DNA from: Nostoc sp. TCL240-02
GTDB taxonomy: Bacteria; Cyanobacteriota; Cyanobacteriia; Cyanobacteriales; Nostocaceae
NCBI RefSeq assembly: GCF_013343235.1
Contig: NZ_CP040094.1
Span: 2,294,501 to 2,358,500, forward strand
DNA length: 64,000 nt
Direction: 5' to 3'
Shown here: positions 8,258-17,008 of the stretch, in pieces
How positions within the stretch are numbered: the stretch's first letter is position 1
How the letters are laid out: the number at the start of each line of letters is the position of its first letter
Program-made: the position numbers and the translations under genes
Notes under the pieces: generated by a model
Told to the model about the DNA's origin: nothing
Seen by the model: the letters and a program-made list of their open reading frames with translations, nothing else
Databases searched by the model: none

Positions 8258-9619
8258 ATGACTCTAGTCAGTATTCCCGGATATCGCGTCAGTGAAGAAC
8301 TCTACAATGGTTCTCGCACTGTGGTTTATCGTGCAGTTCGAGAAATTGATTGAGAACCTGTAGTGATTAAACTGCTGAAAAATCTTTATCCCAGGTTCTC
8401 AGAATTAGTACAGTTTCGCAATCAGTATACCATTGCCAAAAATTTTAACTCACCTCTAATCATCCAAACCTATAGCCTAGAACCTTACCAAAATGGCTAT
8501 GCATTGGTGATGGAAGACTTTGGGGGAATTTCCTTAAAACAATATTTTACTAATGTAGAGAAGCGATATATCGCGTCTCTAAATGATTTTTTGCCAATAG
8601 CGATCGCACTGTGCAATACCTTAGATATACTCTACTGCTAGCGTATTCTTCATAAAGATATCAAACCCGCCAATATTCTAATTAATCCCGAAACCAAACA
8701 AGTTAAATTAATTGACTTTAGTATTGCATCTCTGCTATCACGACAAACCCAAACACTGATCAGTCCAAATGTATTAGAAGACTTACAACAAGCACAATTA
8801 CAAGTTGTCCAAAGTGAGAAAATGTCGGCGCTAGGTAACTTAGTTGCAGGGGTAGCCCATGAAATGAATAATCCTTTGGGCTTTATTTATGCCAGTCTCC
8901 AACAAGCTAAACCCACTATTGCAGATATTGTTGAACACTTAAAACTATATCAAGAAAGTCTACCCAATCCCAGCCATAAAATCAAAGGTCATGCCGAAGA
9001 TATTGACTTGGATTATAGTTTATCAGACTTACCCAAAATAATTGATTCTATGACAATGGCGTGCGATCGCCTCCGCAACATCAGCACCAGTCTTCGCACT
9101 TTCTCTCGTGCTGACAAAGATTATAAAGTGCCGTTTAATATCCACGAAGGCATAGATAGCACGATTTTAATTCTCAAACATCGTCTGAAAGCCAATGAAG
9201 AACGTCCAGAAATTAAAGTGGTAACTGATTATGGAAATTTCCCCCAGGTTGAATGTTTTCCTGGGCAACTCAATCAGGTATTTATGAATATTCTAGCCAA
9301 TGCTATTGATGCGCTAGATGAATCAAATATTGGACGGAGTTTTACAGAAATTCAGTCCAATCGCAACCAAATTAGAATTAAAACCTCCTTAGAAAATGAA
9401 GGTGTGAAAATTGCGATCGCAGATAATGGCAATGGGATAAGTGAACAAGTGAAAGAAAAGATTTTTGACCACTTATTTACTACAAAAAGTGTGAGTAAAG
9501 GTACAGGATTAGGATTAGCGATCGCTCGTCAAATCGTTGAAGAAATCCACGGCGGAAAATTGAGCGTTAACTCAGTTATGGGTAAGGGTACAGAATTTGT
9601 AATTGCAATTCCGGTATGA
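8258..9619 (+). pseudogene. Decayed serine/threonine kinase-histidine kinase fusion
   Basis: One frame from ATG 8258 to 9619 encodes the start of a Ser/Thr kinase domain (GYRVSEELYNGSRTVVYRA, VVIKLLKN, HKDIKPANIL, KLIDFSIAS) and then directly a complete histidine kinase (VAGVAHEMNNPLG, NILANAIDA, IADNGNGIS, GTGLGLAIA). Two in-frame stops interrupt the kinase part: TGA at 8351-8353 (expected Arg, CGA) and TAG at 8639-8641 (expected Gln, CAG). Related Nostoc proteins are about 1800 residues long with an AAA-type ATPase and GAF region in the middle. Here the frame jumps from LISPNVLE straight to DLQQAQLQVVQSEKMSALG, so about 1000 or more codons are missing. The histidine kinase part alone (ATG 8822, 265 residues) keeps all its boxes and could still be made. 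Confidence 0.82.
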
Positions 9620-9647
9620 TTTTTGGCTCTTTTTGGTTGGCTAAGGA

Positions 9648-9791
9648 ATGAATCAATCAATTCAACAAAAAATTTTTGAACACTTATCTAAGTAGGTTGG
9701 CGTTGATTGTAATTCCACACTAGGAAAAGGCGCAGAATTTGTCGTAACCCTACCTATAGAAGCTAAAAAAATTAAACAGGTAAATCAGTAG
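9648..9791 (+). pseudogene. Remnant of a second histidine kinase C-terminus
   Basis: A frame starting MNQSIQQKIFEHLSK, a TAG stop at 9693, then the same frame reads CNSTLGKGAEFVVTLPIEAKK. Both pieces match the end of histidine kinase ATPase domains (KIFEHLFTTK and NS.LGKGTEFV..LP), with the G2-box region between them deleted. It lies directly behind the decayed kinase gene and runs over the 3' end of fabD on the other strand. Confidence 0.6.
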
Positions 9792-10653
9792 CACTCTGGA
9801 TATTTTGTAAAATCAAATTAGGGCTATTACGTTTAATCAAGCCAGTTAAGACTTTACCTGGGCCAATTTCTATTACTCGCTCGATACCGTTAGCTGGTAA
9901 TTGCAGACAAATTTCTCGCCATCTTACAGAACCAGTCATTTGTTTATTCAGGCGTTGCTTTAAAATACCAGCATCAATGGACGGAACTGGTTCGACATTA
10001 GATAAAACTGGCACAATCGCGGGTTGAAATTCCACAGATTCTAAAATGTCTTGGAATTCCGCGGCTGCTGGTGCTATTAAATGTGAATGAAATGCTCCAG
10101 AAACTTTTAAGGGAATCGCACGCTTTGCTTTAACTTGAGTCATCACTGCTTGTACAGCTTCAGTCGTACCTGAAATTACCACCTGAGCCGAACTATTATC
10201 ATTTGCTATTACCACATCAGGCGTTTCGGCAATGACTTTTTCCAACTGTTCGCGGTCAAAGTTCATCAAAGCTGCCATCATCCCACCGACGGCATTATCC
10301 ATGAGTTCTGCACGACGCTTTACTAGATATAAACCAGCCGACCACTCAAAGACACCCGCTATATAAAGAGCGGTATATTCTCCTAAACTGTGACCAGCAA
10401 CTAAATCTGGCTGGTGTCCTCGTTCTCGAAGCAGGTCAGCAAGAATGCTTTCTATCACATAAAGACTTGGCTGAGTATATACCGTCTGTGATAACTTCTC
10501 TTCTTGAGTTTGACAAATTTCAGTTACAGACCAACCCAAAATATCCTTAGCTTTGGCAAGCTTGTCTTTAGCGGACGGTATATCTAATAAATCCATTCCC
10601 ATTCCCAGCGCTTGGGAACCTTGTCCGGGAAACACCCATGCAGTTTTTGTCAT
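9772..10653 (-). CDS. fabD: Malonyl CoA-acyl carrier protein transacylase
   Basis: A 293-residue cytoplasmic enzyme that moves the malonyl group from CoA to acyl carrier protein for fatty-acid elongation. It begins with the conserved WVFPGQGSQALGMG. The active-site serine is in GHSLGEYTAL (Ser89) and the partner histidine in SGAFHSHL near 199; GPGKVLTGLIKR closes the domain. Length is normal. It follows fabH with an 81-base spacer filled by TTGTCAT-type repeats that form a strong inverted repeat. Its 3' end overlaps the histidine kinase remnant on the opposite strand. Confidence 0.96.
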   Translation of the reverse strand: MTKTAWVFPGQGSQALGMGMDLLDIPSAKDKLAKAKDILGWSVTEICQTQEEKLSQTVYTQPSLYVIESILADLLRERGHQPDLVAGHSLGEYTALYIAGVFEWSAGLYLVKRRAELMDNAVGGMMAALMNFDREQLEKVIAETPDVVIANDNSSAQVVISGTTEAVQAVMTQVKAKRAIPLKVSGAFHSHLIAPAAAEFQDILESVEFQPAIVPVLSNVEPVPSIDAGILKQRLNKQMTGSVRWREICLQLPANGIERVIEIGPGKVLTGLIKRNSPNLILQNIQSATDLPV

Positions 10654-10733
10654 TTGTCAATAGTCAGTGGTCATCGGTCATTTGTCATTAGTCATTGGTC
10701 ATTCAGAAAGGACAAATGACTAATGACAAAATA
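10654..10733. repeat. TTGTCAT-type heptamer repeats with 16-bp inverted repeat
   Basis: The fabH-fabD spacer is almost entirely TTGTCAT/GGTCATT/AGTCATT units. The block at 10681-10696 is exactly complementary to 10715-10730, so the spacer can form a 16-bp stem with an 18-base loop within the operon. Confidence 0.8.
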
Positions 10734-10734
10734 T

Positions 10735-11727
10735 TTATCTTCCCCATTGGAAAATTGCCGCGCCCCAGGTAAGACCGGCACCAAAGCCGGATGTCGCAAC
10801 GATATCATTGGGTTTAATTTTACCTTGTCGCACTGCTTCATCCAAAGCTAAGGGAATGGAAGCAGCAGAGGTATTACCATACTGGGCGAGATTACTTATG
10901 ATTTTATGTTCTGGGATATTTAGGCGTTGAGCAACGGCATCAATAATGCGCTGATTAGCTTGATGTAACACTAGCCAATCTATTTGGTCAACCTTAAGGT
11001 TAGCTTGAAATAAAGCTTTATCTATGATTTCTGGGACTTTTTGCACAGCAAAGCGGTAGACTTCTTTGCCGTTCATAGTAATAGGTTGGTAAGTGCCTTT
11101 AGTGATATTTACACCAGGGAGTAATTCTTGGGAACTTGCTGCATAAGCAAGGTTGAGGTGATGGTTTTGAGTGCCATCACTTTTAAGGGCAAATCCTAAT
11201 AAGCGATCGCTTTTAGAAGCCTGTAACACTACTGCTCCTGCACCATCGCCGAATAATACACAAGTCCGACGATCTTGCCAATCTACCCAGCGAGAGAGGA
11301 TATCTGCCCCTATCAACAGTACATTTTTATAGACACCTGTTCTAATGTATTGGGCTGCTGTAACCAGACCAAATACAAAACCAGAGCAGGCTGCTGTCAA
11401 GTCAAAGGCGACTGCGTTGGTAGCTCCTAATTGAGCCTGTACTTGACAAGCACTACCAAACAAATCATCGGGGGTGGAAGTCGCTAGTAAAATCAGGTCT
11501 AGGTCTTCTGGTCTAATTCCCGAAGCTGCGATCGCCCGACTGCTGGCAGCAGTAGCTAGTCCACTTAAGGACTCAGATGACACCGCTAATCGCCGTTGGC
11601 GAATTCCCGTTCTTGTGGCAATCCACTCGTCTGATGTTTCAACTAGTTCAGTTAATGTCTGGTTGTGTAGGGAAGTTGCTGGTACTGCCGAGCCACTTCC
11701 GGTAATTGCTATGCCTAAGTTTTCCAC
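10735..11727 (-). CDS. fabH: 3-oxoacyl-[acyl-carrier-protein] synthase III
   Basis: A 330-residue condensing enzyme that starts fatty-acid synthesis by joining acetyl-CoA to malonyl-ACP. The catalytic triad is visible: Cys114 in DLTAACSGFVFG, His in VLHQANQRIID near 256, and Asn in YGNTSAASIPLAL near 286. The N-terminal TSDEWIATRTGIRQRR and C-terminal SGFGAGLTWGAAIFQW are typical. It sits between plsX and fabD on the same strand, the usual order, although the flanking spacers are repeat-filled rather than tight. Confidence 0.97.
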   Translation of the reverse strand: MENLGIAITGSGSAVPATSLHNQTLTELVETSDEWIATRTGIRQRRLAVSSESLSGLATAASSRAIAASGIRPEDLDLILLATSTPDDLFGSACQVQAQLGATNAVAFDLTAACSGFVFGLVTAAQYIRTGVYKNVLLIGADILSRWVDWQDRRTCVLFGDGAGAVVLQASKSDRLLGFALKSDGTQNHHLNLAYAASSQELLPGVNITKGTYQPITMNGKEVYRFAVQKVPEIIDKALFQANLKVDQIDWLVLHQANQRIIDAVAQRLNIPEHKIISNLAQYGNTSAASIPLALDEAVRQGKIKPNDIVATSGFGAGLTWGAAIFQWGR

Positions 11728-11747
11728 TCCTAATCTCCCAAGCTATC

Positions 11748-11846
11748 AGCTTTTGTCCTTTGTCATTTGTCCTTTGTCATTTGTCCTGTGTCAGTTGTCA
11801 GTTGTCCTTTGTCTTTGACAAATGACTAATGACTAATGACTAATGA
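11748..11846. repeat. Heptamer repeat array in the plsX-fabH spacer
   Basis: About fourteen consecutive 7-base units: ttgtcct/ttgtcat/ttgtcag units followed by units reading the opposite way (tgacaaa, then tgactaa four times). The two halves are partly complementary. This is the STRR type of heptamer repeat reported from heterocystous cyanobacteria. Confidence 0.85.
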
Positions 11847-12869
11847 CTAACCGCTTTCGCGCTCTAGGATATATTGGGACTGAATTCGTTGTAGCACCTG
11901 GTTGTCAACAGCTTCTTTGGCCATGCGAATAGCATTGAAAATTGAAGGTGCTTGTGAGCTACCGTGACCGATAAAACAAACTCCTGCCACGCCTAACAAC
12001 AAAGCACCACCGTGTTCTGCATGATCCATGCGTTGCTTAACTCGCTTCAGGTTTGGCTTTAAGAATGCTGAACCGATTTGACCATGCAATCCTTGGGGTA
12101 ATTCTTCCCGCAGAATTTGCAGAATCACTTCTCCAACTGCTTCGGCAAATTTTAACAGTACATTACCCACAAAGCCATCGCAGACAATTACATCGAAGTG
12201 ACCGGAAAGCACATCACGCCCTTCGGCATTGCCAATAAAATTAATTTGAGAATTTTCGCGGAGCAGTTGGTGGGCGCGGACGGCTGCATCATTGCCTTTA
12301 GAGTCTTCTTCACCGATATTCAACAAACCCACTTTCGGTTCAGTTGTACCTAAGACATACTGACTGTAAGCCGATCCCATGACAGCAAACTGCTCTAAAA
12401 ACTTCGGACGGCAATCTACATTTGCGCCGACATCAAGTACTAACACTGGCTTACCAGCAACAATTGTCGGAAAAACAGTCCCGATTGCTGGACGATCAAT
12501 TCCCGGCAATCGCCCTAGGCGAAGCAAGGCTGATGCCATAGCTGCCCCAGAGTGACCGGCAGAAAATACGGCATCTGCCTTTTGCTGCTTGACTAAATCC
12601 ATTGCCACATTGATAGAAGCCTTGCGTTTGCGTCTAACTGCATTTAAAGGCTCCTCATCCATTGCGATCGCTTCCTCAGCAGTCACGATCTCCACCTGCG
12701 CTAAATTCGTTTTTGGCGGCAAGGCACCTTCTATTTGTTGGGGATCACCAACAAGTAATATATCTACACCCAATTCTTCCTTTGCTCGCAGTGCGCCAGC
12801 AACGATTTCACCGGGTGCGTGATCCCCTCCCATTGCGTCAATTGCGATCCGTACGCGAGTCGATCCCAT
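11847..12869 (-). CDS. plsX: Phosphate acyltransferase PlsX
   Basis: A 340-residue peripheral membrane enzyme that makes acyl-phosphate from acyl-ACP, the first step toward phosphatidic acid by the PlsX/PlsY route. Typical motifs are RIAIDAMGGDHAPGEIV at the N-terminus, FSAGHSGAAMASALLRLGRLPGIDRPAI in the middle, LLNIGEEDSKGN, and HGGALLLGVAGVCFIGHGSS near the end. It is the first gene of plsX-fabH-fabD; the promoter should lie in the roughly 160 bases upstream of 12869, before the repeat block. Confidence 0.97.
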   Translation of the reverse strand: MGSTRVRIAIDAMGGDHAPGEIVAGALRAKEELGVDILLVGDPQQIEGALPPKTNLAQVEIVTAEEAIAMDEEPLNAVRRKRKASINVAMDLVKQQKADAVFSAGHSGAAMASALLRLGRLPGIDRPAIGTVFPTIVAGKPVLVLDVGANVDCRPKFLEQFAVMGSAYSQYVLGTTEPKVGLLNIGEEDSKGNDAAVRAHQLLRENSQINFIGNAEGRDVLSGHFDVIVCDGFVGNVLLKFAEAVGEVILQILREELPQGLHGQIGSAFLKPNLKRVKQRMDHAEHGGALLLGVAGVCFIGHGSSQAPSIFNAIRMAKEAVDNQVLQRIQSQYILERESG

Positions 12870-13033
12870 TGCTCAGAGCTTTTAGAAACCTTATAAATTT
12901 TACCAGATGGCAATGCCCGAAAAAGCTTAACTTTCTGATTACCAAATTACTTCTGTTACTATTGCAACAATTTTTGCTGGCAAGCTCAAGATAGCACGAA
13001 TTGGGTTTTGGGGAATGGGGAATGGGGAACGGG

Positions 13034-13143
13034 GCAGGGGGAAATGACCTAAGCTTTGAGCCAACAAGCTTTGCGGAACATGGATCTGATTCCCCCACTT
13101 CTAGTAAGTGGTTCTCAAGGGAGGGGTCGAATCCCCTTTTTGC
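13034..13143 (+). repeat. Inverted repeat copy 1, tRNA-arm-like, right of plsX
   Basis: About 110 bases nearly identical to the reverse complement of 14864-14977. Differences are a 4-base shortening (ttgcgg versus tttgtttgcgg) and a few substitutions. It contains a 5-bp stem with 7-base loop (ccact/agtgg, at about 13096-13112) and a T-arm-like hairpin (aggggtcgaatcccct), plus a possible D-arm-like stem (ggaa...ttcc). No acceptor stem pairs, so it is not a working tRNA. Confidence 0.75.
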
Positions 13144-13176
13144 TCCCTTGCCCCCTGCCCCCCTACCTCCTACTTC

Positions 13177-14658
13177 CTACTCCCCAATCCCCAACACCCA
13201 GTTAACTAGCGTCCGAACGCCGTAGCCGGTTGCTCCTGCGCCGTTGTAGCCATTTTCTTTATCTGTCCACACTGGGCCAGCAATATCTATGTGCGCCCAA
13301 GGGGTTTCTTTGACAAATTGTTTGAGGAAAAGAGCAGCAGTAATGGCACCACCTGGACGCGGCCCTGTATTTTTCATGTCCGCAATCCCAGACTTTAGCC
13401 CTTCAAAATATTTTTCTTCCATTGGCATCCGCCAAATCTTTTCCCCTGAAGTTTGGGCAGCTTTCTCGATTTGGGAAGCTACGTCATCATCGGGAGTGTA
13501 CAAACCAGCAATATCATCACCCAAGGCAATGACGTTAGCACCGGTTAGGGTGGCTAAATCCACGATCGCATCTAATCCCAATTTGTCAGCATACACCAAG
13601 GCATCTGCAAGGGTTAAACGTCCTTCTGCGTCGGTGTTGTTCACTTCGATTGTTTTGCCGTTTGATGCGGTGAGAATGTCTCCAGGGTGCATGGCGCGAC
13701 CGCTAATCATGTTTTCAGCTACCGCCGAGATAAAGTGAACTTCAACATCTGGTTTAATTTGAGCAATTGCTTTTGCCGCCCCCAAGGTAGCAGCTGCACC
13801 ACCCATATCCATTTTCATGGTTTCGATGCCGCTACCAGCACCTTTAATATTCAGTCCGCCAGAATCAAAGGTTACACCTTTGCCAATAATTGCTAGTTTC
13901 TTTTTCGGTGTACCTTCTGGTTTGTAAGTCAGGTGAATGAATTTAGGTGGCAACTCTGAACCTTGCGATACTCCCAAAAAAGCACCCATACCCAACTTTT
14001 CACAGTCTTCTTTTTCCAGAATTTCTACTTGTAAACCGTGGTCTTTTGCGATCGCTTGGGCAGTTTCGGCTAAGGTAATTGGTGTGACTGCGTTGGCTGG
14101 TGCTGCCACTAATTGCCGTGCCAAATTTACCCCAGAAACAATTTGATTGGCGAGGGTGATGGCTGCTTCTTGTCCACCGAAACCTAGTAAATCGATGCTT
14201 TCTATTTGCGAACCTTTATCTTCTGGTTCTGATTTAAAACGAATATCTTGGTAAAGTGCTAATTCCACACCTTCTGCGATCGCTTGGGCGCTTGCGGCTG
14301 GGTCGTTATTCCATAATGGAAAACTAAATCCCAAGATTTTGCTTTTCTGCTTTTTTGCTACTCTGGCCACCGCAGCAGCAGCGCGTCTCAAAGTGTCGAG
14401 TTTGAGTGCATCTGGTTTACCCAATCCTACCAGAATCAATTTACGTACTGGGCTACCAGGATTCACACGAGTGAAAATTGTACTGTTGGCTTTACCTTTA
14501 AATTCTTCTTCCGCAATTAGTTCTTTTAAGACCCCAGAAAACTTTTGATCTAAAGTTGCTAGTTCTCCGGTTAATTCTACTGCATCTTCAAATAATCCAA
14601 TTACCAAACTATCGCCTGCCCACTCTAGCAAAGGCTTATCACTAGGTTGAATTGTCAT
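13177..14658 (-). CDS. pepA: Leucyl aminopeptidase (M17)
   Basis: A 493-residue cytosolic metallo-aminopeptidase of family M17, which releases N-terminal residues from peptides and normally forms hexamers with two metal ions. The signature [14 protein letters not shown] lies near residue 340, and the metal- and substrate-binding segment [13 protein letters not shown] near 265. [19 protein letters not shown] and the C-terminal [24 protein letters not shown] complete the catalytic domain. Length is normal. The gene is framed by two inverted copies of a ~110-bp repeat. Confidence 0.96.
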   Translation of the reverse strand: MTIQPSDKPLLEWAGDSLVIGLFEDAVELTGELATLDQKFSGVLKELIAEEEFKGKANSTIFTRVNPGSPVRKLILVGLGKPDALKLDTLRRAAAAVARVAKKQKSKILGFSFPLWNNDPAASAQAIAEGVELALYQDIRFKSEPEDKGSQIESIDLLGFGGQEAAITLANQIVSGVNLARQLVAAPANAVTPITLAETAQAIAKDHGLQVEILEKEDCEKLGMGAFLGVSQGSELPPKFIHLTYKPEGTPKKKLAIIGKGVTFDSGGLNIKGAGSGIETMKMDMGGAAATLGAAKAIAQIKPDVEVHFISAVAENMISGRAMHPGDILTASNGKTIEVNNTDAEGRLTLADALVYADKLGLDAIVDLATLTGANVIALGDDIAGLYTPDDDVASQIEKAAQTSGEKIWRMPMEEKYFEGLKSGIADMKNTGPRPGGAITAALFLKQFVKETPWAHIDIAGPVWTDKENGYNGAGATGYGVRTLVNWVLGIGE

Positions 14659-14726
14659 TTTGGGATTTTATGTAAATATTCCTTCCTGTACCAGTATTGC
14701 TCAAAATTCTTTTTTCAGGATGAGGG

Positions 14727-14863
14727 AAATGAGTATTGGGCATGGGGCATTGACAAAGAGGCAGAGGGCAGGGGGAAGGGTGTAGGGGAGTAGGGTCAGG
14801 GTGCAAGGGAGTAAGGGAGCAGGGTGCAAGGGTGCAAGGGAGCAGGGTGCAGGGGAGCAGGGT
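14727..14863. repeat. G-rich tandem heptamer-like tract
   Basis: Imperfect 7-base units such as gcaaggg, gagcagg, gtgcagg run from about 14770 to 14863 upstream of pepA. Short frames on the minus strand here translate to Pro/Cys/Leu repeats and are not genes. Confidence 0.65.
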
Positions 14864-14977
14864 GCAAAAAGGGGATTCGACCCCTCCCTTGAGAACCACT
14901 TAGTAGAAGTGGGGGAATCAGATCCATGTTCCGCAAACAAAGCTTGTCGGCTCAAGGCTTAGGTCATTTCCCCCTGC
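14864..14977 (-). repeat. Inverted repeat copy 2, tRNA-arm-like, upstream of pepA
   Basis: The opposite-orientation partner of 13034-13143. The T-arm-like hairpin, the 5-bp/7-base anticodon-arm-like hairpin and the flanking aatgacctaagc motif are all kept. The pair brackets pepA, about 1.9 kb apart outside-to-outside. Confidence 0.75.
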
Positions 14978-15000
14978 TCCCTGCCCCCATTCCCCATTCC

Positions 15001-16167
15001 CTATGCCCCAATTGTTGTATCAATGTCAAATTTGCTCGCGATCGCTGCTATTATTTCTTGCTCAAGTGGTGTAGTCTTATTGTCAAGCTGGGCAATTTTT
15101 TCACACTGAACGAGCAAGGGTATAGCAAAATCACGATTCAACTGATTGAGCAGTATATCTAAAGACTTAGGTGATTTGATATTTTGGGCAATGGCATCCA
15201 ACGAGGTAGGACTGAGTTTTACAGCTTGTAATTCTGGCAAAATTTCTTCCAAAGTCTTATCTGGATGGCTAGCCAGAATCATGTGAACTAAGATTTGATC
15301 CATGACGGCTTCTTGAGCGATCGCACTTTCGAGATACTTTTCACTTTCTGCTTTTAATGTTGCCAAAGTCTGTGGCGATGCTAGGGAAGTTGATTCATCT
15401 AGCTTGGCTTCGTAAAATCGACAAGCAGCATAACCCAATGAATAGATCATTGTTGCATTTGAACTAGCTGCGATCGCAGCACCCGCTAAAGGCACATTTC
15501 GCAGTAAGCCTAATCCCGCAGCTTTCAAAAGACGACCTCCACCCAAGGCCAGACCAAAAATTGCTAAGATTTCACCTTTACGGGCAGGATCTTTTAAATC
15601 TAGCCCGTAGTCAAATGCAATTTGATACAGCATTTCTGACTGCAATTTTGTTGTCGCTGTTAAATCAATTGCCAACAATGCAATTGCTACTCCTGGCAAA
15701 ATACTAGTGGCTAGTCCAACAGTGCCTGCTTGAGTCGCTTTTTCCACCATGATTCGGTGAGCAATCTGGCTGGGTGATTCATTTGGATACTTTTGTTTGA
15801 GCTTATTTACCGCAGCTTCTGCTTTTTCCAAATCAACGGCATCAGTAGTACCAATTAGCCAATTTAGATTTAATACTCCAGATAGTTTTCTAATCAGCCA
15901 ATTTTCGCTGAGGCGATTCACAACCTGACCACTGGTTTGAGTTGTTTGCTCAATGAACTTGTGTGTTTGTTTCGCTGTTGCTTCTCCCACCTCTACTGCT
16001 GTGTCTAAAACTGTTTTGCCAGTCTGAGCAACAGTTGTAATAAAAGACTCTAATACAGACGGTTCATTTTCTACTGATGATTGAGCCTGAATTTTGATTT
16101 CTGAAGTTTCTCTAGGTGAATTAACTAATTTATTCACCTCTATTTCTTGCTGGGGTTTGTCTGCCAT
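15001..16167 (-). CDS. EcsC-like protein of unknown function
   Basis: A 388-residue protein. The first ~85 residues are polar and helical (Glu/Thr/Gln-rich, several Thr-containing amphipathic stretches). The central part holds hydrophobic segments GTVGLATSILPGVAIALLAIDLTAT near 150 and ILAIFGLALGGGRLLKAAGLGLLRNVPLAGAAIAA near 205, with the LYQIAFDYGLDLKDPARKGEIL motif between them; this arrangement resembles the EcsC family. The C-terminal 130 residues are helical and soluble. Function is unknown. It stands alone on the minus strand, between pepA and an Uma2 gene. Confidence 0.55.
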   Translation of the reverse strand: MADKPQQEIEVNKLVNSPRETSEIKIQAQSSVENEPSVLESFITTVAQTGKTVLDTAVEVGEATAKQTHKFIEQTTQTSGQVVNRLSENWLIRKLSGVLNLNWLIGTTDAVDLEKAEAAVNKLKQKYPNESPSQIAHRIMVEKATQAGTVGLATSILPGVAIALLAIDLTATTKLQSEMLYQIAFDYGLDLKDPARKGEILAIFGLALGGGRLLKAAGLGLLRNVPLAGAAIAASSNATMIYSLGYAACRFYEAKLDESTSLASPQTLATLKAESEKYLESAIAQEAVMDQILVHMILASHPDKTLEEILPELQAVKLSPTSLDAIAQNIKSPKSLDILLNQLNRDFAIPLLVQCEKIAQLDNKTTPLEQEIIAAIASKFDIDTTIGA

Positions 16168-16318
16168 TACTTGACACCATCCTGTAAAGCCTCTCTAAAC
16201 TTGTAGCGAATTATAAGCGGCTCTACATCTCTCTATAAACGTAAATATCAGTTGAAGATTAACTATTTTCTGGGTTGCCGCAGGCATCACACAATTAGAA
16301 ATTAAAGCAGATCGCCAG

Positions 16319-16915
16319 CTATTTTTGAAGCGCCTGCTGAAAAGTCTTGATGGCATCCACATGATTCACCATAAGAATGCAACGTAACAACAAATCCAGA
16401 TCGATTCCTTTGACCTCCTCACTACTGGAAACCCTCTCATAGTGAAGTGCCTTGTCCTCTTTCCGCAGGTGATAAACTTCTAACACACCATCTTCCCTGA
16501 ACCACACTTCTGGAATCAAGAGCCGCTTATATGCCTCTAGCTTATCGATACCGCCACTCGTAAACACCACTTCAATCACCAGATCGGGACGCACTCGACC
16601 TGGAGCCAGTTTATAAGATTCATCCGCCTCACGCTTGACAGCACCCACTTCACTTTCCAAGGTCATTGAGCCATTGGGAATAAAGTCAAACCCAGCCGCA
16701 AGCAAGTACAGTTCCACTAATGCCGCAATTCTTTTCTTAACGGTTTCGTGTGGTTCTCCAGGCATTCTTCGGATCTCCAAAACTCCATTCAGGAAAGAGA
16801 GCCTATATCCTGGACGGTCTAGCAACTGCTCAACTGCTTTGAATTCTCTCCAGGTCAGTCCCTCAAACAACAGGGGTGATTCCTGACGGGGTATAGCGAT
16901 CGCTGCTGGGGTCAT
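16319..16915 (-). CDS. Uma2 family (DUF820) putative endonuclease
   Basis: A 198-residue Uma2/DUF820 protein with the usual N-terminal substrate region (TWREFKAVEQLLDRPGYRLSFLNGVLEIRRMPG) and PD-(D/E)XK-type core RPDLVIEVVFTSGGIDKLEAYKRLLIPEVWF, where Asp, Glu and Lys can be assigned. It is only distantly similar to the other Uma2 copy at 7456-8172, so this is family expansion rather than recent duplication. Role unknown. Confidence 0.85.
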   Translation of the reverse strand: MTPAAIAIPRQESPLLFEGLTWREFKAVEQLLDRPGYRLSFLNGVLEIRRMPGEPHETVKKRIAALVELYLLAAGFDFIPNGSMTLESEVGAVKREADESYKLAPGRVRPDLVIEVVFTSGGIDKLEAYKRLLIPEVWFREDGVLEVYHLRKEDKALHYERVSSSEEVKGIDLDLLLRCILMVNHVDAIKTFQQALQK

Positions 16916-17008
16916 TTGAGTCTCCAGTCTGTTTCCAGATGAGAAATAATTCCGGCGTAGAAAAGCAGTTGTTTATTTTAACTTCTTTTTGGGAATAGGG
17001 CGCTCACC

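Noticed and set aside
13096..13131. A tRNA gene, because of the T-arm-like aggggtcgaatcccct
   Set aside because: The T-loop is one base short, no acceptor stem pairs, and the base before the would-be anticodon is C instead of the usual T. It is kept only as a tRNA-like repeat.
12838..13225. Short frames on both strands in the plsX-pepA spacer
   Set aside because: They translate the 110-bp repeat and G/C-rich tracts (peptides such as FAEHGSDSP and Pro-rich runs), not conserved protein.
14642..14955. Short Pro/Cys/Leu-rich frames upstream of pepA
   Set aside because: They arise from the G-rich tandem tract and repeat copy 2.
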